Below are positions 1 through 7,652 of a DNA stretch of 7,829 nt, piece after piece. The DNA is from Actinomycetota bacterium (lineage in GTDB: Bacteria > Actinomycetota > Actinomycetes > Streptosporangiales > Streptosporangiaceae). The first letter of the stretch is position 1. Each line of letters begins with the position of its first letter. The notes below the pieces were generated by a model, which worked only from the letters and a program-made list of their open reading frames with translations, had not been told where the DNA came from and ran no database searches. A program made the position numbers and the translations under genes. The DNA lies in NCBI GenBank assembly GCA_003140115.1, contig PLIQ01000201.1, forward strand, positions 745-8,573, given 5' to 3'.

Positions 1-49
1 GCAGCACCGTTTCCTGGGCGGGGGTGGGAGTGAGCCGGTACCGGGGCAT
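1..49 (-). CDS. tnpB: TnpB-like protein (IS200/IS605 OrfB family), N-terminal 16 residues, cut by window edge
   Basis: Reading the minus strand from the ATG at 49 gives MPRYRLTPTPAQETVL before the window ends. This matches the usual opening of TnpB/OrfB proteins, where an R-Y-R-L-x-P-T-P-x-Q-E motif begins the N-terminal helix-turn-helix domain. TnpB is the RNA-guided nuclease carried by IS200/IS605 and IS607 elements and is related to Cas12. An in-frame TAG lies four codons upstream, so the start cannot lie further out. A -10-like TAGTGT sits six bases before the ATG, as expected for a leaderless message. Only 16 residues are visible, so I cannot say whether the gene is intact, whether a tnpA partner exists, or whether a guide RNA follows it. 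The family call rests on this short motif alone. Confidence 0.62.
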   Translation of the reverse strand, partial: MPRYRLTPTPAQETVL

Positions 50-55
50 ACGAAC

Positions 56-61
56 ACACTA
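56..61 (-). promoter_or_regulatory. -10 box for a leaderless tnpB transcript
   Basis: On the minus strand TAGTGT fits the actinobacterial TANNNT -10 consensus. It ends exactly six bases before the ATG at 49, the spacing at which transcription starts on the first base of the start codon. No SD precedes the ATG, which agrees with leaderless initiation. No convincing -35 hexamer is visible 17-18 bases further upstream. Confidence 0.45.
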
Positions 62-90
62 TCGGACACCGCTGACATTTCCGGGGAGGT

Positions 91-140
91 GACGCGGCGT
101 TTCCTCCCGGCCGGAAGGCCGGAGTCTCCACGCCGCCGTC
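91..140. repeat. Strong imperfect palindrome, possible end structure of the TnpB element
   Basis: GACGCGGCGT (91-100) pairs with ACGCCGCCGTC (130-140) as ten base pairs with one bulged C at 136. Inside it CCGGCC (107-112) pairs with GGCCGG (117-122) around a GGAA loop of the GNRA type. The structure lies between two divergent reading frames, where a terminator would have no obvious use. IS200/IS605 elements carry subterminal hairpins at their ends that the transposase recognises. The position upstream of tnpB fits a left-end hairpin, but the element boundary is not defined here. Confidence 0.45.
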
Positions 141-143
141 CTG

Positions 144-380
144 ATGAATGATGCACACCAGGGCTCCGGCGCACCGGGGCGGGACCTGCAGCCACCGGAG
201 CGCTTCGAGGACGAGCAGGTCATGCACCTCGAGCGCGGCCAGCTCGTAACCGAAACCTCTCGGCCCGTACCGCGGGCCGCACTCGGCGCACGTGCCGTAG
301 CCGCACTGTGGGCGCTGCGGGTCTTCGTCGTCCTGGTCAGCCTCATGGTCATCTACACGTTCATCGACCAGCTGCGCTGA
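144..380 (+). CDS. Small single-helix membrane protein, function unknown
   Basis: A 78-residue frame with a polar, acidic N-terminal half and a hydrophobic segment at about residues 51-75 (core FVVLVSLMVIYTF), ending in a short tail DQLR. This predicts a tail-anchored or single-pass membrane protein with its N-terminus in the cytoplasm. Third codon positions are strongly G/C from about residue 6 onward, which supports real coding. The start is uncertain. ATG 144 has no SD at normal distance. An internal ATG at 222 is preceded by GAGGA (207-211) with ten bases between, and would give a 52-residue protein starting MHLERGQL. Codon use favours the long form and the SD favours the short form. The next gene begins about 50-60 bases downstream on the same strand. 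I do not recognise a named family. Confidence 0.6.
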   Translation: MNDAHQGSGAPGRDLQPPERFEDEQVMHLERGQLVTETSRPVPRAALGARAVAALWALRVFVVLVSLMVIYTFIDQLR

Positions 381-426
381 CGAGCCGACCGTAAGCTACG
401 GTAACGATCTCGGAACGGTACGGGCG

Positions 427-432
427 TAACGT
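427..432 (+). promoter_or_regulatory. Candidate -10 box for the membrane-protein gene
   Basis: TAACGT fits TANNNT and lies eight bases before the GTG at 441, close to the spacing for a leaderless or near-leaderless transcript. No SD is visible before either the TTG at 432 or the GTG at 441. No clear -35 hexamer is present, so this is a weak call. Confidence 0.3.
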
Positions 433-440
433 TGCGTCTC

Positions 441-1664
441 GTGACGACGATCGAGGAGGGCGGGCAGGACCCGGCCGGGGCGAGCCGTTTCCGGCTGGCG
501 TCGCCGACGACCGCGACGGTGCTGGGGGCGCTGGCGCTGGTCATGGGGGCCGTCGCGCTCACCCTGAGCGGTCTGGTCGGACAGCTGTCAGTCCTGGGCT
601 CGGGGCCGATCATCCCGATCGTGGTGATCTACGCCGGGGTCGGCGTGGTGGTGGCCCGGCGCCAGCCGCGCAATCCGATCGGCTGGATCCTGATCATCTT
701 CATCCTGGTGTTCCTGCTGAGTGCCGTCGCCGGGTCCTATGCCGCGCTCTACTACCGCTTCGGCCACCACAGTCTCCCGCTGGCCCCGGTCGCGGTCGTG
801 CTGCAACCGGCGTGGGCACCCGCGCTATTGCTGTTCCCGGTGGTGATCCTGCTGTTCCCGGACGGCAGGCTGGCGTCGCGGCGTTGGCGGTTGGTGCTGC
901 AGGCCTATGCGGTAGCCGGAGTGCTGGCCTCGACGGCGCTCTTTTCCCCGGCGGTCAGCGCCGTGGCCCGTCATAACGTCCGGGTGGACGCTTTCGGGGA
1001 CGTGATCAGCTCCGGGAACTCCCGCGGCGGACCGCTCGCTGCCGCAGAAGTGCTGGGCCTGGCGTTGATCCTGGTGATGTGGCTATCGTTCGTGGCCCAC
1101 CAGGTGCTCAGCTGGCGGCGCGCCACGGGCGAGCGGCGCCAGCAGCTGAAGTGGCTGGCCAGCGGCGGCGCGGTCACCCTGGTCGTGCTCGCCCTCTCGT
1201 TCGGGATCAGCTCCGCGGGTGTGGCGGGAGAGGTGCTCGGGATCGGGTTGGCTGGGTTGCCGGTGGGCATCGGCGTGGGCATCCTCAAGTACCGCCTGTA
1301 CGACATCGACCGGATCATCAGCCGGGCCGTGTCGTACGCGATCGTGACCGGGCTGCTGGTCGGGCTGTACGCGGGCCTGGTGCTGCTGGCCACTCAGGTG
1401 CTGACGGTCAAATCGCCGGTGGCGGTGGCCGCCGCCACCTTGGCCGCGGCGGCGCTGTTCAACCCGCTGCGGCGGCGGGTGCAGCACGCGGTGGACCGCC
1501 GGTTCAACCGGGCGCGCTACGACGGCGACGCGGCCGTGGCCGCGTTCGCCGCCCGCCTGAAGGACGCCGTGGACCTGGACTCGGTACAAGAGGACCTGAC
1601 CCGGGTCGTGCACCAGACCCTGGAACCCGCGCACTCATCGGTCTGGATCAGCCGACCCGACTGA
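441..1664 (+). CDS. Polytopic membrane protein resembling a histidine-kinase sensor region without a kinase domain
   Basis: About ten hydrophobic segments are visible, roughly at residues 25-47, 53-72, 80-101, 114-139, 152-172, 199-219, 240-260, 262-282, 297-319 and 325-341. An LFPDGRL motif follows helix 4. A KYRLYDIDRIISRAVSY stretch lies at about 283-299. A basic block starting NPLRRRVQHAVDRRFNR opens at about 341. These are hallmarks of the membrane sensor part of a group of actinobacterial histidine kinases. Here the protein stops about 50 residues after the basic block, just where such kinases continue into their cytoplasmic domains. There is no H-box and no ATP-binding domain. I chose GTG 441 because a -10-like box precedes it; an in-frame TTG at 432 would add three residues. 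The methyltransferase gene follows after 39 bases. The ligand and role are unknown. Confidence 0.85.
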   Translation: MTTIEEGGQDPAGASRFRLASPTTATVLGALALVMGAVALTLSGLVGQLSVLGSGPIIPIVVIYAGVGVVVARRQPRNPIGWILIIFILVFLLSAVAGSYAALYYRFGHHSLPLAPVAVVLQPAWAPALLLFPVVILLFPDGRLASRRWRLVLQAYAVAGVLASTALFSPAVSAVARHNVRVDAFGDVISSGNSRGGPLAAAEVLGLALILVMWLSFVAHQVLSWRRATGERRQQLKWLASGGAVTLVVLALSFGISSAGVAGEVLGIGLAGLPVGIGVGILKYRLYDIDRIISRAVSYAIVTGLLVGLYAGLVLLATQVLTVKSPVAVAAATLAAAALFNPLRRRVQHAVDRRFNRARYDGDAAVAAFAARLKDAVDLDSVQEDLTRVVHQTLEPAHSSVWISRPD

Positions 1665-1691
1665 GCCGGGCCGTTCGGCGCGGGGCGCGGG

Positions 1692-1697
1692 CATACT
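1692..1697 (+). promoter_or_regulatory. Possible -10 box for the methyltransferase gene
   Basis: CATACT ends six bases before the GTG at 1704, the spacing of a leaderless transcript. There is no SD before this start, which makes leaderless initiation plausible. The match to TANNNT is imperfect at the first base and no -35 is evident. Confidence 0.3.
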
Positions 1698-1703
1698 GGT
1701 GCG

Positions 1704-2528
1704 GTGCCGTATGACCCGACCATCTACCTGGGCTCCGCTGCCCACTATCGCTACGGCCGCCCAGCGTATTCACCCGACCTCGAAGCTGTGCTGACGCGGG
1801 AGACGGGTCTGGACGGGACCGGCCGCCTGCTGGATGCCGGCTGCGGGCCTGGCGTGCTGACCATCCGGCTCGCTCATCTCTTTGAGCAGGTGACCGGCCT
1901 GGACCCTGACGCCGGCATGCTTGCGGAGGGCCGCCGGGCCGCCGGGGAACAGGGAGTCACGAACATCCGGTGGGTCCAGGGCCTGGCCGAGGACCTGCCC
2001 GCGGTCGCGCCCGGGCCGTACAAGCTGGTGACCTTCGGCCAGTCCTTCCAGTGGACCGACGAGCAGCAAGTGGCCGAGACCGTCTACGACCTGCTCGAGC
2101 CCGGCGGCGCGCTGGCCCTGATCGTGCACACGGTGACGGGCCGGCCCCGGCCGCCAGACCCTGGGGTGCCGCCGATCCCTCACGACGAGCTCGAGGCGCT
2201 GGTAGCGAAGTATCTCGGATCTACGCACCGGGCCGGACAGGGCACCACCCAGAAACGAACTCACCGCTTCGAGGATGTGCTCGTGCGGACTCGCTTCGGT
2301 GTCCCCCAGCAGCTCTTCGTCCCCGGCATTCCCGATCTGCTGCGAGATAGCGAGAGCGTCCTGTCCGGTTACCTGTCCATGTCATGGTCGGCGCCGCACC
2401 TGTTCGGAGATCGTCTTGACGACTTCGCAGGCGAGGTGCGCGCGCTGCTCGCGACCCGCAGCGCAGAAGGTGTTTTCTGGGACTGGCCGGGCGACACCGA
2501 GGTGATAGTGGCGCGCAAGCCCGGCTGA
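1704..2528 (+). CDS. Class I SAM-dependent methyltransferase, substrate unknown
   Basis: A 274-residue protein with a Rossmann-type methyltransferase domain in its first half. Motif I is LLDAGCGPGVLT (residues 42-53), the SAM-binding glycine loop. The acidic end of strand 2 is GLDPD (65-69), which would hold the ribose hydroxyls. LVTFGQSFQWTD (108-119) occupies the motif III/IV region and LLEPGGALALI (130-140) follows. This arrangement matches the UbiE/Methyltransf_11-type superfamily, in which small metabolites are the usual substrates. The C-terminal third (around FGDRLDDFAGEVRALL) matches the shape of other actinobacterial members but gives no substrate. GTG 1704 is the start giving the usual N-terminus (DPTIYLGSAAHYRYGRPAYSP); a leaderless promoter is possible. 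The gene converges with xdhC and may or may not be co-transcribed with the membrane protein upstream. Confidence 0.88.
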   Translation: MPYDPTIYLGSAAHYRYGRPAYSPDLEAVLTRETGLDGTGRLLDAGCGPGVLTIRLAHLFEQVTGLDPDAGMLAEGRRAAGEQGVTNIRWVQGLAEDLPAVAPGPYKLVTFGQSFQWTDEQQVAETVYDLLEPGGALALIVHTVTGRPRPPDPGVPPIPHDELEALVAKYLGSTHRAGQGTTQKRTHRFEDVLVRTRFGVPQQLFVPGIPDLLRDSESVLSGYLSMSWSAPHLFGDRLDDFAGEVRALLATRSAEGVFWDWPGDTEVIVARKPG

Positions 2529-2555
2529 AGGTAAGACGGCGGCACCCTCAGCCGG
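2521..2555. terminator. Hairpin shared by two convergent genes, candidate bidirectional terminator
   Basis: CCGGCTGA (2521-2528) and TCAGCCGG (2548-2555) are perfect 8-base complements. After one mismatch, GGT/ACC extends the stem around an 11-base loop. The left arm ends with the methyltransferase TGA and the right arm begins with the xdhC stop read on the minus strand. No T-tract follows on either side, as is common for high-GC actinomycete terminators, so function is inferred from position and symmetry. Confidence 0.5.
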
Positions 2556-3708
2556 CGTACTGGTGGTGGATGCGGCCTTCGGTGGCGGTCAGCGGCTGGC
2601 CGCTGCCGCCCCAGCGCAGCTGGATCAGTTCGGCGGCGATCGAGACCGCCGTCTCCTCCGGCGTCCTGGCCCCGAGATCGAGGCCGATGGGCGAGCGGAG
2701 CCGGGCGAGCTCGTCGTCGGTCAGCCCGACCTCGCGGAGCCGCTCGATCCGGTCCTCGTGGGTCCGCCGGCTGCCCATCGCCCCGATGTATCCGGCCGGG
2801 GTGCGCAGCGCCACCTCGAGCAGCGGCACGTCGAACTTCGGGTCGTGGGTGAGCACGCAGATGACCGTCCTGGCGTCCACGCCGGTCCCGGCGAGGAAGC
2901 GGTGCGGCCACTCGACGATTACCTCGTCCGCGTCGGGGAACCGTGACTTGGTGGCGAACACCTGCCTGGCGTCGCACACGGTGACGTGGTAGCCGAGGAA
3001 CTTCCCGACGCGGGCGACCGCGGCCGCGAAGTCAATCGCGCCGAAGACCAGCATCCGCGGCGGCGGAGCGAACGAGTTCACGAACACGCCGAGCTCGTCG
3101 CCGCGCCGTTCGCCGTGCGCGCCGTACCGGCGGATCCCGGTCAGTCCCTGGGCCAGCATGCCCCGGACGTCGTCGTCCACCGCGGCGTCCAGCCGGGCGC
3201 CCGAGCCCAGCGTGCCGGACGCGCCGGTGTGCCAGTCATCGCCGGGCTCGTCGGAACCGGCCTGCCCTGGGGCGGCCCGGCCCCAGATCACCCGCCTCGC
3301 GCCGATCTGGCCCGGCCCGCCGATCACGGTGGCGACGGCGACCGGCTCACCGCGCTCGACCGCGGCGGCGATCTCGCCCAGCTCGGGGAAGCGCGCCTGG
3401 TTGACCGGCTCGACGAAGATGTCGAGGATCCCGCCGCAGGTCAGGCCGACCGCGAACGCGTCGTCGTCGCTTACGCCGTAGGTCCGCAGGACGGGGTTCC
3501 CGGTCTCGGACACCTCCATGGACAGCTCGTAGACGGCGCCCTCGACGCATCCGCCGGATACGCTGCCGATGACCTCGCCGTCGGGCGAGACCGCGAGCGC
3601 GGCGCCAGGGTCGCGGGGCGCGCTGCGGAACGTGCGCACCACGGTGGCCAGGCCGAACGTCTCGCCGGCCTCCCACCACTTGGTGACCTTGTTCAGGATG
3701 TCGCGCAC
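2548..3708 (-). CDS. XdhC/CoxI-family molybdenum hydroxylase maturation protein
   Basis: A 386-residue protein with the two-domain XdhC layout. The N-terminal XdhC_CoxI domain carries SVSGGCVEGAVYEL (49-62) and LTCGGILDIFVEP (89-101). Its conserved cysteines C54 and C91 correspond to those used in the family for sulfurated molybdenum cofactor handling. The C-terminal Rossmann-like domain starts at about 219 (MLVFGAIDFAAAV), with D246 after strand 2, then GAMGSRRTHEDR (309-320) and SPIGLDLGARTPEETA (339-354). A Gly/Asp-rich linker lies at about 147-175. XdhC binds molybdenum cofactor and supports insertion of its sulfurated form into xanthine dehydrogenase or CO-dehydrogenase-type enzymes. No such enzyme gene lies in the window, so the client is unknown. 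The GTG start at 3708 is fixed by the SD GAGGTGA four bases upstream. Confidence 0.9.
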   Translation of the reverse strand: MRDILNKVTKWWEAGETFGLATVVRTFRSAPRDPGAALAVSPDGEVIGSVSGGCVEGAVYELSMEVSETGNPVLRTYGVSDDDAFAVGLTCGGILDIFVEPVNQARFPELGEIAAAVERGEPVAVATVIGGPGQIGARRVIWGRAAPGQAGSDEPGDDWHTGASGTLGSGARLDAAVDDDVRGMLAQGLTGIRRYGAHGERRGDELGVFVNSFAPPPRMLVFGAIDFAAAVARVGKFLGYHVTVCDARQVFATKSRFPDADEVIVEWPHRFLAGTGVDARTVICVLTHDPKFDVPLLEVALRTPAGYIGAMGSRRTHEDRIERLREVGLTDDELARLRSPIGLDLGARTPEETAVSIAAELIQLRWGGSGQPLTATEGRIHHQYAG

Positions 3709-3719
3709 TGCGTCACCTC
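3709..3719 (-). promoter_or_regulatory. Ribosome binding site deciding the xdhC start
   Basis: The minus strand reads GAGGTGA, a seven-base match to the anti-SD, then CGCA, then GTG at 3708. This selects the GTG over other in-frame starts. Confidence 0.7.
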
Positions 3720-3766
3720 GGCCTTACCGCTCCCTCACACCTGATCACGGACCTGTCGTCCTACCG

Positions 3767-3797
3767 ACACTATCCCCGGACCAGGCGCAGGTCACAA
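3767..3797 (-). promoter_or_regulatory. Candidate promoter for xdhC
   Basis: On the minus strand TTGTGA (3797-3792) and TAGTGT (3772-3767) are 19 bases apart, matching -35 and -10 hexamers reasonably well. The 92-base gap between the Nudix stop and the xdhC start also suggests a separate transcript. An inverted repeat, GACCTG (minus 3793-3788) and CAGGTC (minus 3755-3750), brackets the -10 region, and TGATCA (3742-3747) is a small palindrome just downstream. Either could be an operator, but both are short. Confidence 0.4.
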
Positions 3798-3800
3798 GCG

Positions 3801-4268
3801 CTAGGGCCGACGATCGAGGACGCTGGCCGCGGCGGCGCGCATCAGGTCGGGAATGGCGGGATCGGCAGGGCGTTCGTCGCCACCCAGGTCCTCTGCTGAC
3901 AGCCAGCCGTACTTGTCGGTGGTGGCCCGCTCCCAGTCGTCCAGGCCGTCGAGGGTCACATCGGCGGATTCGACGCGCACGGCGTAGAACGTCTGGCCCT
4001 GGACGATGTCGTACCCGTTCCAGGAGAACTCGACGGTGTTGTGGGCGATCGGCTCGCCAAGAGCTGCCGAGTCGATCACGATGCCGGTCTCCTCCCGCAG
4101 CTCGCGGGTGGCCGCATCGCGCAGCGACTCTCCCTGTTCGGCACCGCCGCCGATGGTGAACCAGAAGGGCGCCTCAGGGTGGTGCGGGTCCCAGCCGTGC
4201 AGGAGCAGGACCCGGCCGTCGGAGTTCACCGGCAGGACGCGGGCGGTCTGCCGCCGCCAAGGGGGCAC
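3801..4268 (-). CDS. Nudix hydrolase, translationally coupled to hisG
   Basis: A 155-residue protein with a perfect Nudix box (GX5EX7REUXEEXGU) at residues 41-63: G41, E47, R55-E56-L57 and E59-E60, ending G62-I63. Nudix enzymes cut nucleoside diphosphates linked to another group, using divalent metal held by the box glutamates. The N-terminal strand (RRQTARVLPVNSDGRVLLL) and the later EFSWNGYDIVQGQTFYAVRV segment fit a single Nudix domain of ordinary length. Substrate cannot be read from the sequence. The gene starts with GTG two bases after the hisG TAG, and its SD GGAG (4277-4274) lies inside the last hisG codons, so the two are almost certainly translated together. It is the last gene of the rib-his operon before a 92-base gap. 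Housecleaning or a role in nucleotide metabolism are both possible. Confidence 0.9.
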   Translation of the reverse strand: MPPWRRQTARVLPVNSDGRVLLLHGWDPHHPEAPFWFTIGGGAEQGESLRDAATRELREETGIVIDSAALGEPIAHNTVEFSWNGYDIVQGQTFYAVRVESADVTLDGLDDWERATTDKYGWLSAEDLGGDERPADPAIPDLMRAAAASVLDRRP

Positions 4269-4270
4269 CG

Positions 4271-5146
4271 CTACTCCACGATCTTGGAGATGGGGATCTC
4301 CAGGATGTCCCGCGCGCCGGCCGCCTTCAGGGCCGGGATCAGCGTATTCACGCCGCGCTTGGGGACGACGGTCTCTACCGCGTTCATATCTCCCCGGGCC
4401 AGCGCGGTGATCGTGGGCGAGGACAGCGCGGGCAGCATCTCGGTGACGGCCGCGAGCCGGTCGGCGGCGACGTTGAGCTTCAGCAGGACGCTGCCGCGGG
4501 CCTGGATGGCACCCCGCAGCAGCAGGGCGATGTCCTCCATGGCGGCGCGCTTGTGCGGGTCCGCGAAGGCCGGGCCGGACGCGATCAGCTCGGTGTAGCT
4601 GGTGAGTAGCGTCTCCAGGATGCGCAGGCCGTTTTTGCGCAGCGACGAGCCGGTCTCGGTGAGGTCCACGATCGCGTCGACGATGTCCGGCACCTTGGCC
4701 TCGGTCGCGCCGTAGGACGGGATGACCATGGCCTTGACCCCGCGCGCGTCAAGGAACCGCCTGGTCAGGGACGGGAACTCGGTCGAGATCCGGACGCCCT
4801 CCGGCAGGTCGGCGGCGGACCGCCAGGAGGCGGAGTCCGGCACCGCGAGCACCACCCGGACCGGCTGGGAGGTCGCCTTGGAGTACTGCAACTCGCCGAG
4901 GGAGACCACGTCGGCCTCGGTCTCCTCGATCCAGTCGCGGCCGGTGATGCCGAGGTCGAACAAGCCGCGCTCCAGGTAGGACGGGATCTCCTGGGGGCGC
5001 AGAAACCGGATCTTGTCGATCCGCGGGTCGTCGATCGACGCGTGGTAATCCCGGTCCGAGGACCGCCGCACGGTCAGGTCGGCCGCGTCGAACAAGTCGA
5101 GGGTGGCGCGCTCGAGCGAGCCTTTCGGCAGTACCAGCGACAGCAT
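4271..5146 (-). CDS. hisG: ATP phosphoribosyltransferase (long form)
   Basis: HisG catalyses the first step of histidine synthesis, joining ATP and PRPP to give phosphoribosyl-ATP. The 291 residues match the long, self-sufficient form, which needs no HisZ. The N-terminus MLSLVLPKGSLERATLDLF is typical. The catalytic domain follows, with LFDLGITGRDWI (62-73) and the PRPP-binding stretch DIVDAIVDLTETGSSLR (153-169). The last roughly 75 residues (from about 216) form the HisG_C regulatory domain, which in this family binds histidine for feedback inhibition. The ATG at 5146 has AGGA five bases upstream. The gene lies 20 bases after the ribH stop, so it should be on the FMN-riboswitch transcript. 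hisE, which sits between ribH and hisG in Streptomyces, is absent here. Confidence 0.97.
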   Translation of the reverse strand: MLSLVLPKGSLERATLDLFDAADLTVRRSSDRDYHASIDDPRIDKIRFLRPQEIPSYLERGLFDLGITGRDWIEETEADVVSLGELQYSKATSQPVRVVLAVPDSASWRSAADLPEGVRISTEFPSLTRRFLDARGVKAMVIPSYGATEAKVPDIVDAIVDLTETGSSLRKNGLRILETLLTSYTELIASGPAFADPHKRAAMEDIALLLRGAIQARGSVLLKLNVAADRLAAVTEMLPALSSPTITALARGDMNAVETVVPKRGVNTLIPALKAAGARDILEIPISKIVE

Positions 5147-5166
5147 GTGCGTCCTAGGGGAGAAAA

Positions 5167-6934
<1,768 letters not shown>

Positions 6935-6938
<4 letters not shown>

Positions 6939-7555
6939 TTGTTTTCCTCCCCGCTCAGAAGCCGCTCTACGTACTTCGCGATCACGTCGACCTCGAGGTT
7001 CACGACCTCGCCCGGCGCTCTAGCGCCCATGGTCGTGCGCTTGAGCGTTTCCGGGATGAGGCATACCTCGAACCAGGTGTCGCCGTCGGGCCCGTCTGCC
7101 GGGGGCGGCCCCAGCGCGGACACGGTGAGGCTGATCCCGTCGACCGCGATCGATCCCTTGTGGACCACGTAGCGCGAGATGGTGGCGGGAAGGCTGATCC
7201 GGACCTGATCCCAGTGGGCGGCAGGCGTCCGGGAGATGATCGTGCCGGTGCCGTCCACGTGGCCCTGCACGAGATGGCCGCCGAGGCGATCGGCCAGGCG
7301 AACCGATTGCTCCAGGTTGACCGGTGCTCCCGGGGTCAGCGCGCCCAGGCTGGACCGGTCCAGGGTCTCCCCCATGACGTCGGCGGTGAAGGTCTGGTCC
7401 CAGATGTCGGCGACGGTCAGACACACGCCGTTGACGGCGATCGACTCGCCCGCGGATACGCCCTCGGTAGAACCTCGGATGGTCAGCCGCGCCGCATCGC
7501 CGTACTGCTCGATGGCGGCCACTTCGCCCAGTTCGGCTACGATCCCGGTGAACAT
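6935..7555 (-). CDS. ribE: Riboflavin synthase alpha chain
   Basis: Riboflavin synthase dismutates two lumazine molecules to riboflavin and the pyrimidine substrate of RibH. The 206 residues hold two lumazine-binding repeats. Repeat 1 has [10 protein letters not shown] (1-10), VNGVCLTV (41-48) and ends near [13 protein letters not shown] (92-104). Repeat 2 has [14 protein letters not shown] (132-145) and ends with [15 protein letters not shown] (186-200). A Gly/Pro/Asp-rich loop of about 12 residues (from 149) widens repeat 2. The C-terminal helix that drives trimer formation is present. The ATG at 7555 has a strong SD, GAGGAGG (7571-7565), nine bases upstream. It is the first gene after the FMN riboswitch. 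The gene is called ribE, ribB or ribC in different nomenclatures. Confidence 0.97.
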
Positions 7556-7652
7556 CCGCGCTTGCCTCCTCGAAGCCCGATGTGCCGTCGGCTCCGGGGG
7601 TGGCGCGGGTGCGTGCTGCGGCGCCTAGTACGGTCAGCAGCGCCGACCGCCT
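7556..7652 (-). promoter_or_regulatory. Expression platform between the FMN aptamer and ribE
   Basis: This 97-base leader has no reading frame of note. It holds a hairpin just after the aptamer (CGGTC/GACCG at 7649-7645 and 7635-7631, extended by two pairs after a mismatch), an exact second copy of the P1 3' strand (GCAGCACGCA, 7619-7610), CCCCGGAGC (7599-7591), which is complementary to the aptamer 5' edge, and CCGCGC (7608-7603), which can pair with GCGCGG (7561-7556) next to the ATG and so enclose the SD at 7571-7565. No hairpin followed by a T-run is visible, so translational control is more likely than classical intrinsic termination. Confidence 0.6.

Noticed and set aside
81..102. SD-like GGGGAGGTGA on the plus strand at 83-92
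   Set aside because: No ATG, GTG or TTG follows at 5-12 bases. The GTG at 89 lies inside the motif and opens only a 20-codon frame, so no gene is supported.
412..433. GGAAC...CGTT resembling an ECF sigma factor promoter before the 441 gene
   Set aside because: The spacer is 13 bases, shorter than the usual 15-17, and a -10 of the housekeeping type fits the start better.
1079..1714. Long plus-strand frame overlapping the membrane protein
   Set aside because: It encodes Arg/Gly/Ala/Pro-rich sequence typical of a shifted frame in GC-rich DNA and overlaps a gene with clear membrane helices and family motifs.
2986..3744. Long plus-strand frame opposite xdhC
   Set aside because: It is antisense to a gene with strong XdhC motifs, has an unstructured composition, and owes its length to the high GC content.
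3709..3800. Possible terminator after the Nudix gene
   Set aside because: I found only a six-base inverted repeat 32 bases apart and no stable short-loop hairpin, so the end of the rib-his transcript remains undefined.
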